From the NCBI GenBank assembly GCA_044356305.1, contig JBIKWM010000035.1, positions 1-31,622 on the forward strand: DNA of 31,622 nucleotides, given 5' to 3'. Shown here piece after piece: positions 13,159 to 22,001 of this stretch. The position numbers and the translations under genes are program-made. Every line of letters starts with the position of its first letter. The stretch's first letter is position 1. The stretch is from JBIKWM01 sp044356305. GTDB lineage: Bacteria > Bacteroidota > Bacteroidia > UBA10329. The notes beneath the pieces are model-generated. The model saw only the letters and a list, made by a program, of their open reading frames with translations, searched no databases and was not told the origin of the DNA.

Positions 13159-15084
13159 GTGAAGAGCACGAGCGATGAATACCTGCACCTATCGCGAAGT
13201 ATCGTAAGTCGTTGTAATATAAATTCATACCTGATTGTTGCTCTACTTCTCCTGTTACTGAGCAATTCGGAATCTGAGGTTTTCGGTCAGCCTGTACCCA
13301 AAGAGATCACTCCCGCTCTCGCCTCAGGATTTGAGGCTGCGGTAGAGGCAATGAATTTGAATCATCACGATTCGGCCCAGGTCATTCTTAATCGATTATT
13401 TGATGAACATGGAGGCCGGCTCTCATTGATCGACCTCTACTACATCCATTCGTTGGAGGCCGAGATCATGTATTACAACGCCTTGTTTGAACAGGGACTT
13501 AATACCGCCATCAGGGCCCGGGAGGTGGCATTGCAACTGGACAACGACACGCTGATCGGCTCGGCCGACAATCTGGTGGGCCTGCTGATGCTAAGCTCTG
13601 GGCGCACGGTCGATGCCCTTCCTTATCTGCGGTCGGCCGTGCGGCTCATTCCGCGTAACCATGGAAACGGATTCCTTTCGGCCAACTACCAGGCCATTGC
13701 CAACATCGGGGAGTGCTTTCTCAAATTGGAGATGCCCGACAGCGTCATCATGTATTCCATGGCATCGCTCGATGAGGCTGAGGCGTTGGGAAAGGAGCGT
13801 GGCCTCGGCATTGCCTACTGGAATCTGGCCGAGGCATATCTGATCCGTGGCGATCTGGCCTCTGCCAAATCATTTGGACATCGTGGACTGCAAGTGCTCA
13901 AGGGTACCGCCCACCGCGATGTGTCGCAGGCCCATCTGAACACACTCATGCGTGCCTGCGAGCAGGCGGGCCAGACCGATAGCACATTCTATTTCATGGA
14001 TCTCGGACTCATGGAGAATGAGAACCGTCAGAACACGGATTACAGCAGGTCAGAATTCCTGACCGATGCGATTGATGTGGCACTCCGCCTGCGCAATGTG
14101 CCCCGCGCCAATGCAATGTTGGCCACCCTGCGGGACCTTGAACGCAGTTTCGATGTCAAGGAGCAGGGTATCCGCCTCGAGGTGCTGCGCGAGTACTACG
14201 AGAAAAGCCAGCAGTTGGCCATCAACAAGGAACGTATGGATGCTCAGTCCAACGAACTGGCCCTCAGGTGGCGGGTGCAGGCGGCACTGATTGCCGTGGT
14301 GCTGTTGCTTCTGCTGCTCGGATTCTTCATTCTATTCGGATTCAGACAACGGTCGCGGCTGCGCGAGGTGGAATTCGGCCGTGCCATGGAGGAAGAACGG
14401 AGAGTCGCTGATCTGAGGGCCATTGAGATGCGCATCGGGGCATTGAACGAGGAACGTAACCGAATTGCAAGCGATCTGCATGATGACATCGGTGCATCGC
14501 TCTCCAGCATCCGCATTTACAGCGAGGCGGCCGATATGCAGTTCGGACCCAGGCCTGAAGAGGCCCAACGTCTGGTCAGATTGGTTCGCGACACGTCTAT
14601 CGGTATCATGGACCGCATGGGCGACATTGTGTGGAGCATCAGCCCGCGCAACGACAGTGGCGAGAATATGGTGTTCCGGATGAAATCATTTTCGCACCAG
14701 ACCCTCGGTGCAGCAGGCATCGATGTCCGGTTCAAGATCGGTGAAGGGATCGATACCATCCGTCCCACCATTCAGGCCCGTAAGAACGTGTACCTCATTT
14801 TCAAGGAGGCTATCAACAACATAGCCAAGTACAGCGGGGCCAATGAGGTGCTGGTCTCTATCGCTCTGCACGATGGCAAATTGATCATGACTGTGGTGGA
14901 CAACGGTTGCGGATTCGAGACCAGTGCAGCTCCGACCGGCAATGGCCTCACCAATATGCTGAACCGGGCCCATGCTATCGGTGGTACTTTGGTCATCAAC
15001 TCTCAACCTGGCAGTGGGACAGAGGTTGTCCTGACTTGCGATATAGCGAAGATCAGCGAGGCCGAGATGAGTCCGGGTGCCTGA
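13159..15084 (+). CDS. Two-component sensor histidine kinase (HisKA_3) with TPR-like sensor
   Basis: This is a NarX/LytS-like kinase with an extracytoplasmic sensor. From the GTG at 13159 it is 641 residues, with a hydrophobic segment near the start (SYLIVALLLLLLSN), a helical TPR-like region of about 300 residues, a transmembrane helix (AALIAVVLLLLLLGFFILF), a coiled-coil, the phospho-acceptor His in ERNRIASDLHDDIGASLSSI, and the ATPase with N-box KEAINNIAKYS, DNGCGF and GNGLTNM. The start is uncertain: the frame is open to TTG 13051, and there is no ATG before the signal-like region. The N-terminal coding sequence is AT-richer than the rest. The partner regulator starts 28 bp after its stop. 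The stimulus is unknown. Confidence 0.88.
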   Translation: MKSTSDEYLHLSRSIVSRCNINSYLIVALLLLLLSNSESEVFGQPVPKEITPALASGFEAAVEAMNLNHHDSAQVILNRLFDEHGGRLSLIDLYYIHSLEAEIMYYNALFEQGLNTAIRAREVALQLDNDTLIGSADNLVGLLMLSSGRTVDALPYLRSAVRLIPRNHGNGFLSANYQAIANIGECFLKLEMPDSVIMYSMASLDEAEALGKERGLGIAYWNLAEAYLIRGDLASAKSFGHRGLQVLKGTAHRDVSQAHLNTLMRACEQAGQTDSTFYFMDLGLMENENRQNTDYSRSEFLTDAIDVALRLRNVPRANAMLATLRDLERSFDVKEQGIRLEVLREYYEKSQQLAINKERMDAQSNELALRWRVQAALIAVVLLLLLLGFFILFGFRQRSRLREVEFGRAMEEERRVADLRAIEMRIGALNEERNRIASDLHDDIGASLSSIRIYSEAADMQFGPRPEEAQRLVRLVRDTSIGIMDRMGDIVWSISPRNDSGENMVFRMKSFSHQTLGAAGIDVRFKIGEGIDTIRPTIQARKNVYLIFKEAINNIAKYSGANEVLVSIALHDGKLIMTVVDNGCGFETSAAPTGNGLTNMLNRAHAIGGTLVINSQPGSGTEVVLTCDIAKISEAEMSPGA

Positions 15085-15112
15085 CCTTCGCAACGCACAA
15101 GCAGCCCGCCCC

Positions 15113-15757
15113 ATGCCGATACGCGTAGCCATTTTTGACGATAGCAAGGATAGACGCGAGAGCTTGCGCTACCTGATAGGCATGTTTGAGGACCTGAATT
15201 GCGTAGGTGCATTTGAAGATGCACGCAACGCGGTGGAGCACGTGCGTGCCGCGCAGCCAGATGTGGTGCTGATGGACATCGAGATGCCTTATGTCAATGG
15301 TATTGAAGGTACACGGGCCATTAAGGCTGAGTTCCCACAGATGAGCGTGATCATGCAGACCGTGTTTGAGGACGATGAAAGCCTCTTTCAGAGTATCAAG
15401 GCAGGAGCAACCGGCTATATTCTGAAGCGCGATGAGCCGATCAGGACCATTGAGGCCATACGCGAGGCCATGGCCGGTGGCGCCACCATCAATGCGAGCA
15501 TGGCCATGCGTGTTCTGCGTTATTTCAGTGCCGAAGAGGAGCGCAGACCCGAACTGACGGCCGAGTATGGCCTCACGCCACGCGAGAAGGAGATTCTATC
15601 TATGCTGGTGGACGGACTGAGCTACAAGATGATTGCTGACCGCTGTGAGCTATCGTTTCACACGGTGAACTCGCACATCAGGAAGATCTATGAGAAACTG
15701 CACGTTCACTCCATGAGCGAGGCGGTGAGCAAGGCGCTCAAGGAACGGTTGGTCTAA
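15113..15757 (+). CDS. LuxR/NarL-family response regulator
   Basis: The 214-residue protein pairs with the kinase just upstream. The receiver domain (1-120) has the acidic pair FDDS, the phospho-acceptor Asp55 in VVLMDIEMP, and Lys105 in GYILKRDE. The C-terminal LuxR-type helix-turn-helix spans about 152-208 (YGLTPREKEILSMLVDGLS, then SFHTVNSHIRKIYEKL), so it binds DNA. I chose ATG 15113 over the GTG at 15077 because MPIRVAIFDDS is the usual domain start. Its stop overlaps the stop of convergent lpxB by 4 bp. Target genes are not evident. Confidence 0.95.
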   Translation: MPIRVAIFDDSKDRRESLRYLIGMFEDLNCVGAFEDARNAVEHVRAAQPDVVLMDIEMPYVNGIEGTRAIKAEFPQMSVIMQTVFEDDESLFQSIKAGATGYILKRDEPIRTIEAIREAMAGGATINASMAMRVLRYFSAEEERRPELTAEYGLTPREKEILSMLVDGLSYKMIADRCELSFHTVNSHIRKIYEKLHVHSMSEAVSKALKERLV

Positions 15758-16860
15758 ACCTTAGAGAGTATGGCCTGAGCTGCCCTTTCGGAGGCACCTT
15801 TCCCACCCAGTCTTCCTATCAGTTCATCGTAGGCCACAAGTTGGGCCGTGCGCGATTCGCCCGCGCTGATGGCCCTGAGTTCTGTGGCCAGGCGCTCAGT
15901 GTTGAGATCGGCCTGTATCAGTTCGGGCACCGCCTGTCTGTCAAGGATCAGGTTCACCAACGAAATAAACCGCACTTTAACGAGCATGCGCGCAATGGCA
16001 ATGGAAAGGGCGTTGGCACGGTAGCACACAATCTGCGGAACATGATGCAGGGCTGTTTCCAATGTTGCCGTACCCGATGTCACCAGGGCGGCATGCGCAC
16101 GTTGGAGTAGTGCAGAGGTGCCCTCGGTGTGGCAGTGAACTTCTGCCGGCACAAATTTCCGGTATAGCTCCATCGGTACATGAGGAGAGCAGGCCACCGC
16201 CCACTGGTAGTCAGGTAGATAGGGCATAACCTCCACCATCTCAGGCAGTATTCTGCTCACTTCCTGCTTTCGGCTGCCGGGCAGCAGTGCGATCAACGGA
16301 CGGGATACGTTATTATCGCTCCCGCATTCATGGTCCACTGGTTTTTGATTTCTGCTACTTAGTGCCACATCAAGCAGCGGATGGCCCACAAACCGGGCAT
16401 TGACCCCGAAACTCTTGAAATACGCTTCCTCGAACGGGAGGATGCATAGCAATTCATCCACATAAAGGCGCAGGTCATGCACACGGCCCTCTTTCCACGC
16501 CCAGGTCTGCGGGGCTATGTACCAGATCACTTTCATTCCGTGGGCCTTGGCCCACTTGGCCAATCGGAGATTGAATCCGGGATAGTCGATCAGTATCAGC
16601 GCATCGGGTCTTGAGGTGGCAATGGCCTGTTTTGCCACGCGGAAATTCTTTATCACATGGCCCAGATTGCGCAACACTTCCACAAAGCCCATGAATGAGA
16701 GGTGGCGCAGGTCGCGGTGAAGGTGCACCCCTGCCGCCCGCATCAGCGGGCCACCGAAACCTTCAAACCTCAGGTCGGGCCGCTGGGCGCGCAGGGCATA
16801 AACAAGGTTGCTGCCATGCAGGTCGCCACTAGGTTCTCCCGCTATGATGAAGAGCCTCAA
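15754..16860 (-). CDS. lpxB: Lipid-A-disaccharide synthase
   Basis: LpxB joins UDP-2,3-diacylglucosamine and lipid X to give the lipid A disaccharide at the inner membrane. The 368-residue product has the family start RLFIIAGEPSGDLHGSNLV, then FEGFGGPLM, HLSFMGFVEVLRNL, LILIDYPGFNLRLAKWAK, IWYIAPQTWAWKEGR, the nucleotide-sugar site in LLPGSRKQEVSRILP, and SGTATLETAL. The start codon is TTG 16860, overlapping the stop of the upstream membrane-protein gene (TTGA), which implies translational coupling. The presence of the gene confirms a lipopolysaccharide-bearing Gram-negative. It converges on the response regulator. Confidence 0.96.
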   Translation of the reverse strand: MRLFIIAGEPSGDLHGSNLVYALRAQRPDLRFEGFGGPLMRAAGVHLHRDLRHLSFMGFVEVLRNLGHVIKNFRVAKQAIATSRPDALILIDYPGFNLRLAKWAKAHGMKVIWYIAPQTWAWKEGRVHDLRLYVDELLCILPFEEAYFKSFGVNARFVGHPLLDVALSSRNQKPVDHECGSDNNVSRPLIALLPGSRKQEVSRILPEMVEVMPYLPDYQWAVACSPHVPMELYRKFVPAEVHCHTEGTSALLQRAHAALVTSGTATLETALHHVPQIVCYRANALSIAIARMLVKVRFISLVNLILDRQAVPELIQADLNTERLATELRAISAGESRTAQLVAYDELIGRLGGKGASERAAQAILSKV

Positions 16861-17156
16861 TGCACGAATTTCAGGTAAACGATAATGGCGCCCAACAGCA
16901 ATGTGGCCCCGATTACGCCATTGGCTGCGCGGTCCATCTGCCTACGATAGAAAAGGAAGAATGGAACGAGGTTGCCCAGTAGCCCGAATGACAGTAGGAC
17001 CGAGAATCGGTGTGCATCGGCCAGTTGATCCAAGAACTGGCTGAATGGGATGCTCTCGGCAAACGCCACCAGGTAGAAAAGTGCCATGAAGACGGGCGGC
17101 ATCACCATACCGCTGATTGCTCCGGTCGTCATACTATCAGCTTTGACCATCTCCAT
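16857..17156 (-). CDS. Small conserved membrane protein between surE and lpxB
   Basis: The 99-residue product has three predicted membrane helices: about PPVFMALFYLVAF, FSVLLSFGLLGNLVPFFLFY and GATLLLGAIIVYLKF, with a basic loop YRRQMDR between the last two. I do not recognise a named family. I place the start at ATG 17156 because a TATATTTG -7 element occupies 17169-17176 and overlaps an in-frame TTG at 17171, which is therefore unlikely to be translated; ATG 17150 is an alternative. The stop overlaps the lpxB start (TTGA). A role in envelope or lipid A assembly is guessed from context only. Confidence 0.75.
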   Translation of the reverse strand: MEMVKADSMTTGAISGMVMPPVFMALFYLVAFAESIPFSQFLDQLADAHRFSVLLSFGLLGNLVPFFLFYRRQMDRAANGVIGATLLLGAIIVYLKFVH

Positions 17157-17168
17157 TGCCTTGTTTAC

Positions 17169-17176
17169 CAAATATA
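17169..17176 (-). promoter_or_regulatory. TAnnTTTG -7 element for membrane protein-lpxB
   Basis: TATATTTG on the minus strand lies 12 bp before ATG 17156, between the surE stop and the next gene. It implies a separate promoter for the membrane protein-lpxB pair. No clear -33 TTG is seen. Confidence 0.5.
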
Positions 17177-17192
17177 AATTCTCATTTATCCC

Positions 17193-17969
17193 TTACGTGA
17201 GGTCCCAGTCGTTGAGCCGCTTCATGGCGTGGTGTGCGGTTAGGTCGTACTGCACGGGTACGGCAGAGACATATCCGTTGTCGAGTGCCCAAACATCGGT
17301 ATCGGTGCCTTTGTCATAATTCTCAAATCGGCCTGTGAGCCAATAGTACTTGCGCCCTGTCGGGTCCTTGCGTTCAATCAGTTCCTCTTCCCATTTGGCT
17401 ATGGCCTGACGGCAGATCTTGATGCCTTTGATATCGGCCAATGGCAATTTCGGTATGTTGACATTGAGCAATGTGCCTGTGGGCATTCCGTGCCTGAGCA
17501 TGTTCTGGGCCACTATGCGGGCGAAGTGTCTGGCAGGACCCATATCGGCATCGAGGCTATAATCCAGACTGCTGAAACCGACTGAGACGATCCCTTCAAT
17601 GGCGCCTTCAACGGCTGCGCTCATGGTGCCGCTGTAAATGACATTTATGCTGTGGTTTGCCCCGTGGTTGATGCCCGAGACCAACAGGTCGGGCTTGCGC
17701 GGCAGTATCTTGTCTATGGCTATCTTGACACAGTCTACCGGAGTTCCGCTGCATTGATATGCCTCGCTTGGGCCATGTAGATTCACCTTATCTATCCGCA
17801 ACAGGTTGTTTATGGTTATGGCGTGTCCCATGCCCGACTGCGGGCTATCGGGTGCCACCACCACCACATCGCCCAGTTGCTGCATCTCTTCCACCAGGGC
17901 CCGAAGGCCCGGTGCCGATATGCCATCATCGTTAGTAGCCAATATCAGTGGACGTTGTGCGCTGCTCAT
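17193..17969 (-). CDS. surE: 5'/3'-nucleotidase SurE
   Basis: SurE removes phosphate from nucleoside monophosphates, using a divalent metal, and is linked to stationary-phase survival. The 258-residue product has the start RPLILATNDDGISAPGLRAL with the metal-binding Asn13-Asp14-Asp15, then VVAPDSPQSGMGHAIT, CSGTPVDCVKIA, and LLVSGINHGANHS, then VIYSGTMSAAVEGA. All key residues are intact. The ATG at 17969 follows a TAGCTTTG promoter element by only 4 bases, which implies a very short or absent leader. It is divergent from the BASS transporter. Confidence 0.96.
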   Translation of the reverse strand: MSSAQRPLILATNDDGISAPGLRALVEEMQQLGDVVVVAPDSPQSGMGHAITINNLLRIDKVNLHGPSEAYQCSGTPVDCVKIAIDKILPRKPDLLVSGINHGANHSINVIYSGTMSAAVEGAIEGIVSVGFSSLDYSLDADMGPARHFARIVAQNMLRHGMPTGTLLNVNIPKLPLADIKGIKICRQAIAKWEEELIERKDPTGRKYYWLTGRFENYDKGTDTDVWALDNGYVSAVPVQYDLTAHHAMKRLNDWDLT

Positions 17970-17973
17970 GGCG

Positions 17974-17981
17974 CAAAGCTA
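17974..17981 (-). promoter_or_regulatory. TAnnTTTG -7 element directly before surE
   Basis: TAGCTTTG ends 4 bases before the surE ATG. Transcription would begin at or next to the start codon, giving a nearly leaderless message. Confidence 0.5.
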
Positions 17982-18002
17982 ACAGGTGGGTACCTTGCGG
18001 CC

Positions 18003-18890
18003 GTGCAGGTACAGTTCAACAGCGGTGGGCAATTGGCTCTCAATGTGCTGCTCGGGTTCCTCATGTTCGGTGTGGCGCTCGACATGCGCATTGCCGACCT
18101 GTTCAAGTCATTCCGCCATCCGAGGCCCGTGTTGGCCGGACTGCTCGCCCAGCTCGTGGCGCTTCCTTTGGTCACCTTGGCACTGGTTCATCTGGCCGCG
18201 CCACCTGCCACAGTGGCCCTTGGACTGTTCCTTGTGGCTGCATGTCCGGGTGGAAATGTGAGCAATTACATAAGCGCCATGGCCAAGGCCGATGTGGGCC
18301 TCAGCGTCACGCTCACCACATTCACCACGCTCTGGTGCTTCATTCTCACTCCACTCGGCTTCAACTTTTGGGCATCGCTCTATGGTCCCACGGCCTCAGG
18401 GCTTCGCGAATTCCAGATTGATCAGTTTCAGATGATCAGGACTGTCCTTCTGCTTTTGGTACTGCCAATTTCGCTCGCCATCGGCCTGAGGCATTTTTTT
18501 CCTGATCTCATTGAACGGTATAAGAAACCTGTCCAAATGGTCGGTGGCGTTCTTTTCGTGCTGTTTGTTGTGGCGGCAGTGGCCAGCAACTGGCAGGTAC
18601 TTTCGGCAGGAGCCGGGAGGCTGTTCGGCTACGTTGTGGTGCACAATGCACTGGCTTTTGGGGCAGGGATAGCCGTTGCTACAGTATTCAGACTCAATAG
18701 GTCAGAGGTGTCCACCGTGAGTATAGAAACCGGTATTCAGAATTCTGGGCTCGGTCTGGTCCTGGCCCTCGATTTTTTCCCGGGGCAAATGGAAATGGCC
18801 CTCATTGCCGCCATGTGGGGTGTGTGGCACCTTATAGCCGGTAGCGCCATGGCCGGGATTTTCAGGTGGACATCAAGTATCAATAACTGA
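18003..18890 (+). CDS. BASS-family (bile acid:sodium symporter-like) transporter
   Basis: This 295-residue membrane protein belongs to the bile acid/Na+ symporter superfamily. It has about nine or ten hydrophobic helices. Family signatures include ALNVLLGFLMFGVALDM, FLVAACPGGNVSNYISAMAK with its GGN metal-site motif, and ETGIQNSGLGLVLAL, the second Na+-site region. The true substrate may be an organic anion rather than bile salts. I chose GTG 18003; the frame continues upstream to 17823, across the divergent surE gene, so a longer start is unlikely. The next gene starts 4 bp after the stop. Confidence 0.9.
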   Translation: MQVQFNSGGQLALNVLLGFLMFGVALDMRIADLFKSFRHPRPVLAGLLAQLVALPLVTLALVHLAAPPATVALGLFLVAACPGGNVSNYISAMAKADVGLSVTLTTFTTLWCFILTPLGFNFWASLYGPTASGLREFQIDQFQMIRTVLLLLVLPISLAIGLRHFFPDLIERYKKPVQMVGGVLFVLFVVAAVASNWQVLSAGAGRLFGYVVVHNALAFGAGIAVATVFRLNRSEVSTVSIETGIQNSGLGLVLALDFFPGQMEMALIAAMWGVWHLIAGSAMAGIFRWTSSINN

Positions 18891-18894
18891 AAAG

Positions 18895-19500
18895 ATGAAC
18901 GAAACGACCCGAACACGTTACCTCAGCGCGTACAACACCTTCGCGCTCATTGCATGGTTGTTTTATATGTCGATGGTGGCTGGGCGCAGTTTCGTTCTCG
19001 ACACCGATAGCCGCCTGATGCTCAGCATTGCGCAGGGGGTAGCGCTGCTCGAGGTGTTACATGCCGCCATGGGCTGGGCAGGGGGCAGTTGGTGGCTCAC
19101 AGCCTTGCAGGTGGCCTCACGCATACTTGTGGTTGTCCTCATGAATCTCCTGCCTTTAGACCTGTTAGCCTCAGGCATAGGCTATTATGGCACAGTGATG
19201 GTCAGTGTGGCATGGGGAATTACTGAAGTGGTGCGGTACGCCTACTACCGCCAGAACATGCGCGGGGCTACCTTTGGCCATCTGGAGTGGGCACGCTACT
19301 CGCTGTTCATCTTCCTCTATCCGCTGGGAGTGACGGGCGAGTTTATGATCATGTACGCTTTTGTCAATCAGCATGGCTTCGGCCTCAATTCCCTTTCCAT
19401 AGCATTTTCTGTCATAGCGGTCCTGTATGCCGTGTTCTTCCCCAAACTCTACGGCTATATGTGGTCGCAACGGAAGAAGAAGCTCGTTCAGAGCCTTTGA
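18895..19500 (+). CDS. PTPLA/HACD-family 3-hydroxyacyl-CoA dehydratase-like membrane protein
   Basis: The 201-residue product is a multipass protein matching the eukaryotic HACD/PHS1 family, which removes water from 3-hydroxyacyl-CoA in very-long-chain fatty acid elongation at the ER. Visible signatures are RYLSAYNTFALIAWLFYM, LLEVLHAAMGWAGGS, LQVASRILVV, AWGITEVVRYAYY and ARYSLFIFLYPLGVTGE. The catalytic pair known from yeast PHS1, a Tyr and a Glu seven residues apart, is present as Tyr142 and Glu149. Length is close to the short eukaryotic members, with about six membrane segments. It starts 4 bp after the BASS stop. The acyl substrate in this bacterium is unknown. Confidence 0.88.
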   Translation: MNETTRTRYLSAYNTFALIAWLFYMSMVAGRSFVLDTDSRLMLSIAQGVALLEVLHAAMGWAGGSWWLTALQVASRILVVVLMNLLPLDLLASGIGYYGTVMVSVAWGITEVVRYAYYRQNMRGATFGHLEWARYSLFIFLYPLGVTGEFMIMYAFVNQHGFGLNSLSIAFSVIAVLYAVFFPKLYGYMWSQRKKKLVQSL

Positions 19501-19525
19501 TGGGGTAGGCGCAAAGGGGCTTATC

Positions 19526-19533
19526 TACCTTTG
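19526..19533 (+). promoter_or_regulatory. TAnnTTTG -7 element before phosphohexomutase
   Basis: TACCTTTG matches the consensus exactly and ends 5 bases before the ATG at 19539. A message starting here would be nearly leaderless. The nearest upstream TTG (19497-19499) is too distant for the usual spacing. Confidence 0.5.
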
Positions 19534-19538
19534 CCGCC

Positions 19539-21272
19539 ATGCAACGAACAGCCGAAGAGATACTGTCAAAAGCCCGCGAATGGACGGGCGATGTGTTTGA
19601 TACCGCCACTCGAACCGAGGCCCAGAGGCTCATTGATGCCGGAGGGAAGGATCTTGAAGAGGCGTTCTACACCGATCTGGAGTTTGGCACCGGTGGCCTG
19701 CGTGGACTGATGGGCGTAGGTACAAACCGCATGAATATCTACACGGTCGGTATGGCCACCCAAGGTTTGGCCAATTACATCAGAGCTCAGGTACAGCATG
19801 GGGCACTCAGCGTGGCTATTGCACACGATAGCCGCAACAACAGCCCACTGTTTGCCCGCACCGCAGCTCAGGTCTTTGCTGCCAATGGCATCAAGGTATA
19901 CCTCTTCAAAGAGCTACGGCCTACGCCCGAACTTTCATTCGCCATAAGACAACTCGGTTGCCAGAGCGGGGTGGTGATCACCGCTTCCCACAACCCGAAG
20001 GAATACAACGGCTACAAGGCTTATTGGAGCGATGGGGGCCAGCTGGTGCCCCCGCACGATAAGAACGTCATAAAGGAGGTTGGTGCCGTGAGCGGCCCAG
20101 GCGCAGTGAAATGGAAGGGCAATGAGCATTTGATTGAGTTGATCGATGAACCCATCGATACCGATTATGTGAACATGATCCTGAAGACTTGCATGAGCCC
20201 CGATGCGGTGTGCTCGGCTGCCGATATGCCCATTGTTTTCACGGCTTTGCATGGCACATCTGTCACCATGGTGCCGCGTGTACTGCGTGCAATGGGATTT
20301 ACCAACGTGCATGAAGTGGCCGAACAGAGTGTGCCCGATGGCAACTTCCCAACCGTGAAGAGCCCGAATCCGGAGGAGAAGGCCGCCCTGGACATGGCCC
20401 TGAAACTTGCCGACCGTGTAGGTGCCGAACTGGTAATGGGCTGCGACCCCGACAGCGATCGTGTGGGCATTGCCGTGCGCAACACTGACGGACAGATAGA
20501 ACTTCTCAACGGCAATATGACCGGTAGCCTGTTGGTGTATTACCTCCTGCGCAGATGGAGCGAATCGGGCCGCCTCAATGGCAGGCAGTTCACCGCCAAG
20601 ACCATCGTCACCACCAATCTCATTTCCAGGATCAGCGCGCATTTCGAAGTGCCGTGCGATGAGGTTCTCACCGGTTTCAAGTACATAGCCGAACTGATAC
20701 GTGAGCGCGAGTCAAAGATGGAATTTGTGGGTGGAGGTGAAGAAAGCTATGGTTACCTCAGCGGAGATAAGGTGCGCGACAAGGATGCGATCATGGCCTG
20801 CGCCCTCATTGCAGAGATGGCCGCTTGGGCCAAAAGCGAAGGCATGACACTGCACGACCTGATTATCGACCTCTATCTCCGTTTCGGGATGTTCATTGAG
20901 GACCTGGTGAATGTGACCAAGACCGGTAGGGACGGAATTGCGGAGATGAACAGCATGATGGATGGCTATCGCAATGCGCCACCGGCCATTTTAGGCGGGT
21001 CGCAGGTTGTGTTGCTGCGCGATTATAAGGCAGGTACTGTGCGCGACATGCGCACAGGAACCGTCACATCAACGGGACTTCCCTCTTCCAACGTAATCCA
21101 GTTCGAGACTGCCGATGGAGCGGTAGTTACCGCACGGCCGAGCGGCACCGAGCCTAAGATCAAGTTCTATGTGAGCGTGAATGCCGAGTTGAAAGGCCGT
21201 ACAGAGCACCGCTCAACCGAGGCGGTTCTCAGGCAGCGCATAGCCACTATTAAGGCCGATTTGCGCCTCTGA
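19539..21272 (+). CDS. Phospho-sugar mutase (phosphoglucomutase/phosphomannomutase family)
   Basis: The 577-residue enzyme interconverts sugar 1- and 6-phosphates through a phosphoserine. All four family signatures are present: the phosphoserine loop GVVITASHNPKEYNGYKAYW with Ser150, the metal loop GCDPDSDRVGIAV, the sugar-binding loop GGGEESYGY, and the phosphate-binding loop RPSGTEPKIKFYV. The size and N-terminus (EFGTGGLRGLMGVG) fit the longer PgcA/PGM2-like class, so glucose 1-phosphate is the likeliest substrate. The ATG at 19539 follows the promoter element closely. The NRDE gene begins 6 bp after the stop. Confidence 0.95.
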   Translation: MQRTAEEILSKAREWTGDVFDTATRTEAQRLIDAGGKDLEEAFYTDLEFGTGGLRGLMGVGTNRMNIYTVGMATQGLANYIRAQVQHGALSVAIAHDSRNNSPLFARTAAQVFAANGIKVYLFKELRPTPELSFAIRQLGCQSGVVITASHNPKEYNGYKAYWSDGGQLVPPHDKNVIKEVGAVSGPGAVKWKGNEHLIELIDEPIDTDYVNMILKTCMSPDAVCSAADMPIVFTALHGTSVTMVPRVLRAMGFTNVHEVAEQSVPDGNFPTVKSPNPEEKAALDMALKLADRVGAELVMGCDPDSDRVGIAVRNTDGQIELLNGNMTGSLLVYYLLRRWSESGRLNGRQFTAKTIVTTNLISRISAHFEVPCDEVLTGFKYIAELIRERESKMEFVGGGEESYGYLSGDKVRDKDAIMACALIAEMAAWAKSEGMTLHDLIIDLYLRFGMFIEDLVNVTKTGRDGIAEMNSMMDGYRNAPPAILGGSQVVLLRDYKAGTVRDMRTGTVTSTGLPSSNVIQFETADGAVVTARPSGTEPKIKFYVSVNAELKGRTEHRSTEAVLRQRIATIKADLRL

Positions 21273-21278
21273 TCTTCC

Positions 21279-22001
21279 ATGTGTCTGGCGATAATGGCCC
21301 TTGGCCAGCACAGCGTTCATCCAGTTATTATCGCGGCCAATCGCGATGAGTTCCTTGATCGCCCTGCAATTGCGCTTGCCCCTTGGCAAGAGGATAATCG
21401 CGTACGCGGTGGCCGCGATCTTCAGAAAGGTGGAACATGGCTCGCTTTTCACGAGGACGGGCGTTGGGGCCTGATCACCAATGTGAGGGCACCGCATCTC
21501 AGGCGGCAGGGTGCGCCTTCGCGCGGGGCTTTCATCAAAGATTTTCTTTTGGGGGTTGATGGCCCGAGAGAATTCATCGCTCAATTTCCCGATCTCAATC
21601 GTTTTGAGCCATTCAACTTGGTGCTCGGCCAAGGGGCGGAGGCATATCACATCAATAGCAGTGAAGGGCGGTTGAACCTATTGCATACTGGTGTTCATGC
21701 ACTTAGCAATGACAACATGAACACCCCTTGGCCCAAGGCCGAAGTTACCCGTGTAGCCATCAGTTCAGTGATTAGCCAATCAGCATTTGATATGGATGGC
21801 CTCTTCGAACCGCTCACCGACCGTACAATTTATCCCGACCATACGCTCCCATCCACAGGTGTGCCTTTGGAATGGGAGCAGCGGCTGAGCGCGGCTTTTG
21901 TGGAGGCTCCCGATTACGGTACCCGGTGCAGCACAGTAGCAATTTACGACCCCATACGTGGGTGGCTGCTGCAAGAGCGGGTGTGGGACCGCCTCAGTTG
22001 A
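21279..22001 (+). CDS. NRDE/TANGO2-family protein
   Basis: The 240-residue product belongs to the NRDE family, named from the conserved motif seen here as AANRDEF near residues 19-25 after MCLAIMAL. Other typical segments are GGRDLQKGGTWLAFHEDGRW, LITNVRAP, SRGAFIKDFL, and the C-terminal YGTRCSTVAIYD. Cys2 after the start Met is characteristic of the family's N-terminal nucleophile-like appearance, though activity has not been established firmly. The eukaryotic homologue TANGO2 is linked to Golgi and haem or lipid handling. It starts 6 bp after the mutase stop and overlaps the convergent TraB-family gene by 8 bp. Confidence 0.92.
   Translation: MCLAIMALGQHSVHPVIIAANRDEFLDRPAIALAPWQEDNRVRGGRDLQKGGTWLAFHEDGRWGLITNVRAPHLRRQGAPSRGAFIKDFLLGVDGPREFIAQFPDLNRFEPFNLVLGQGAEAYHINSSEGRLNLLHTGVHALSNDNMNTPWPKAEVTRVAISSVISQSAFDMDGLFEPLTDRTIYPDHTLPSTGVPLEWEQRLSAAFVEAPDYGTRCSTVAIYDPIRGWLLQERVWDRLS

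Noticed and set aside
17823..18002. Longer N-terminus of the BASS transporter
   Set aside because: The upstream extension is antisense to surE and lies over its start codon; GTG 18003 gives the normal family length.
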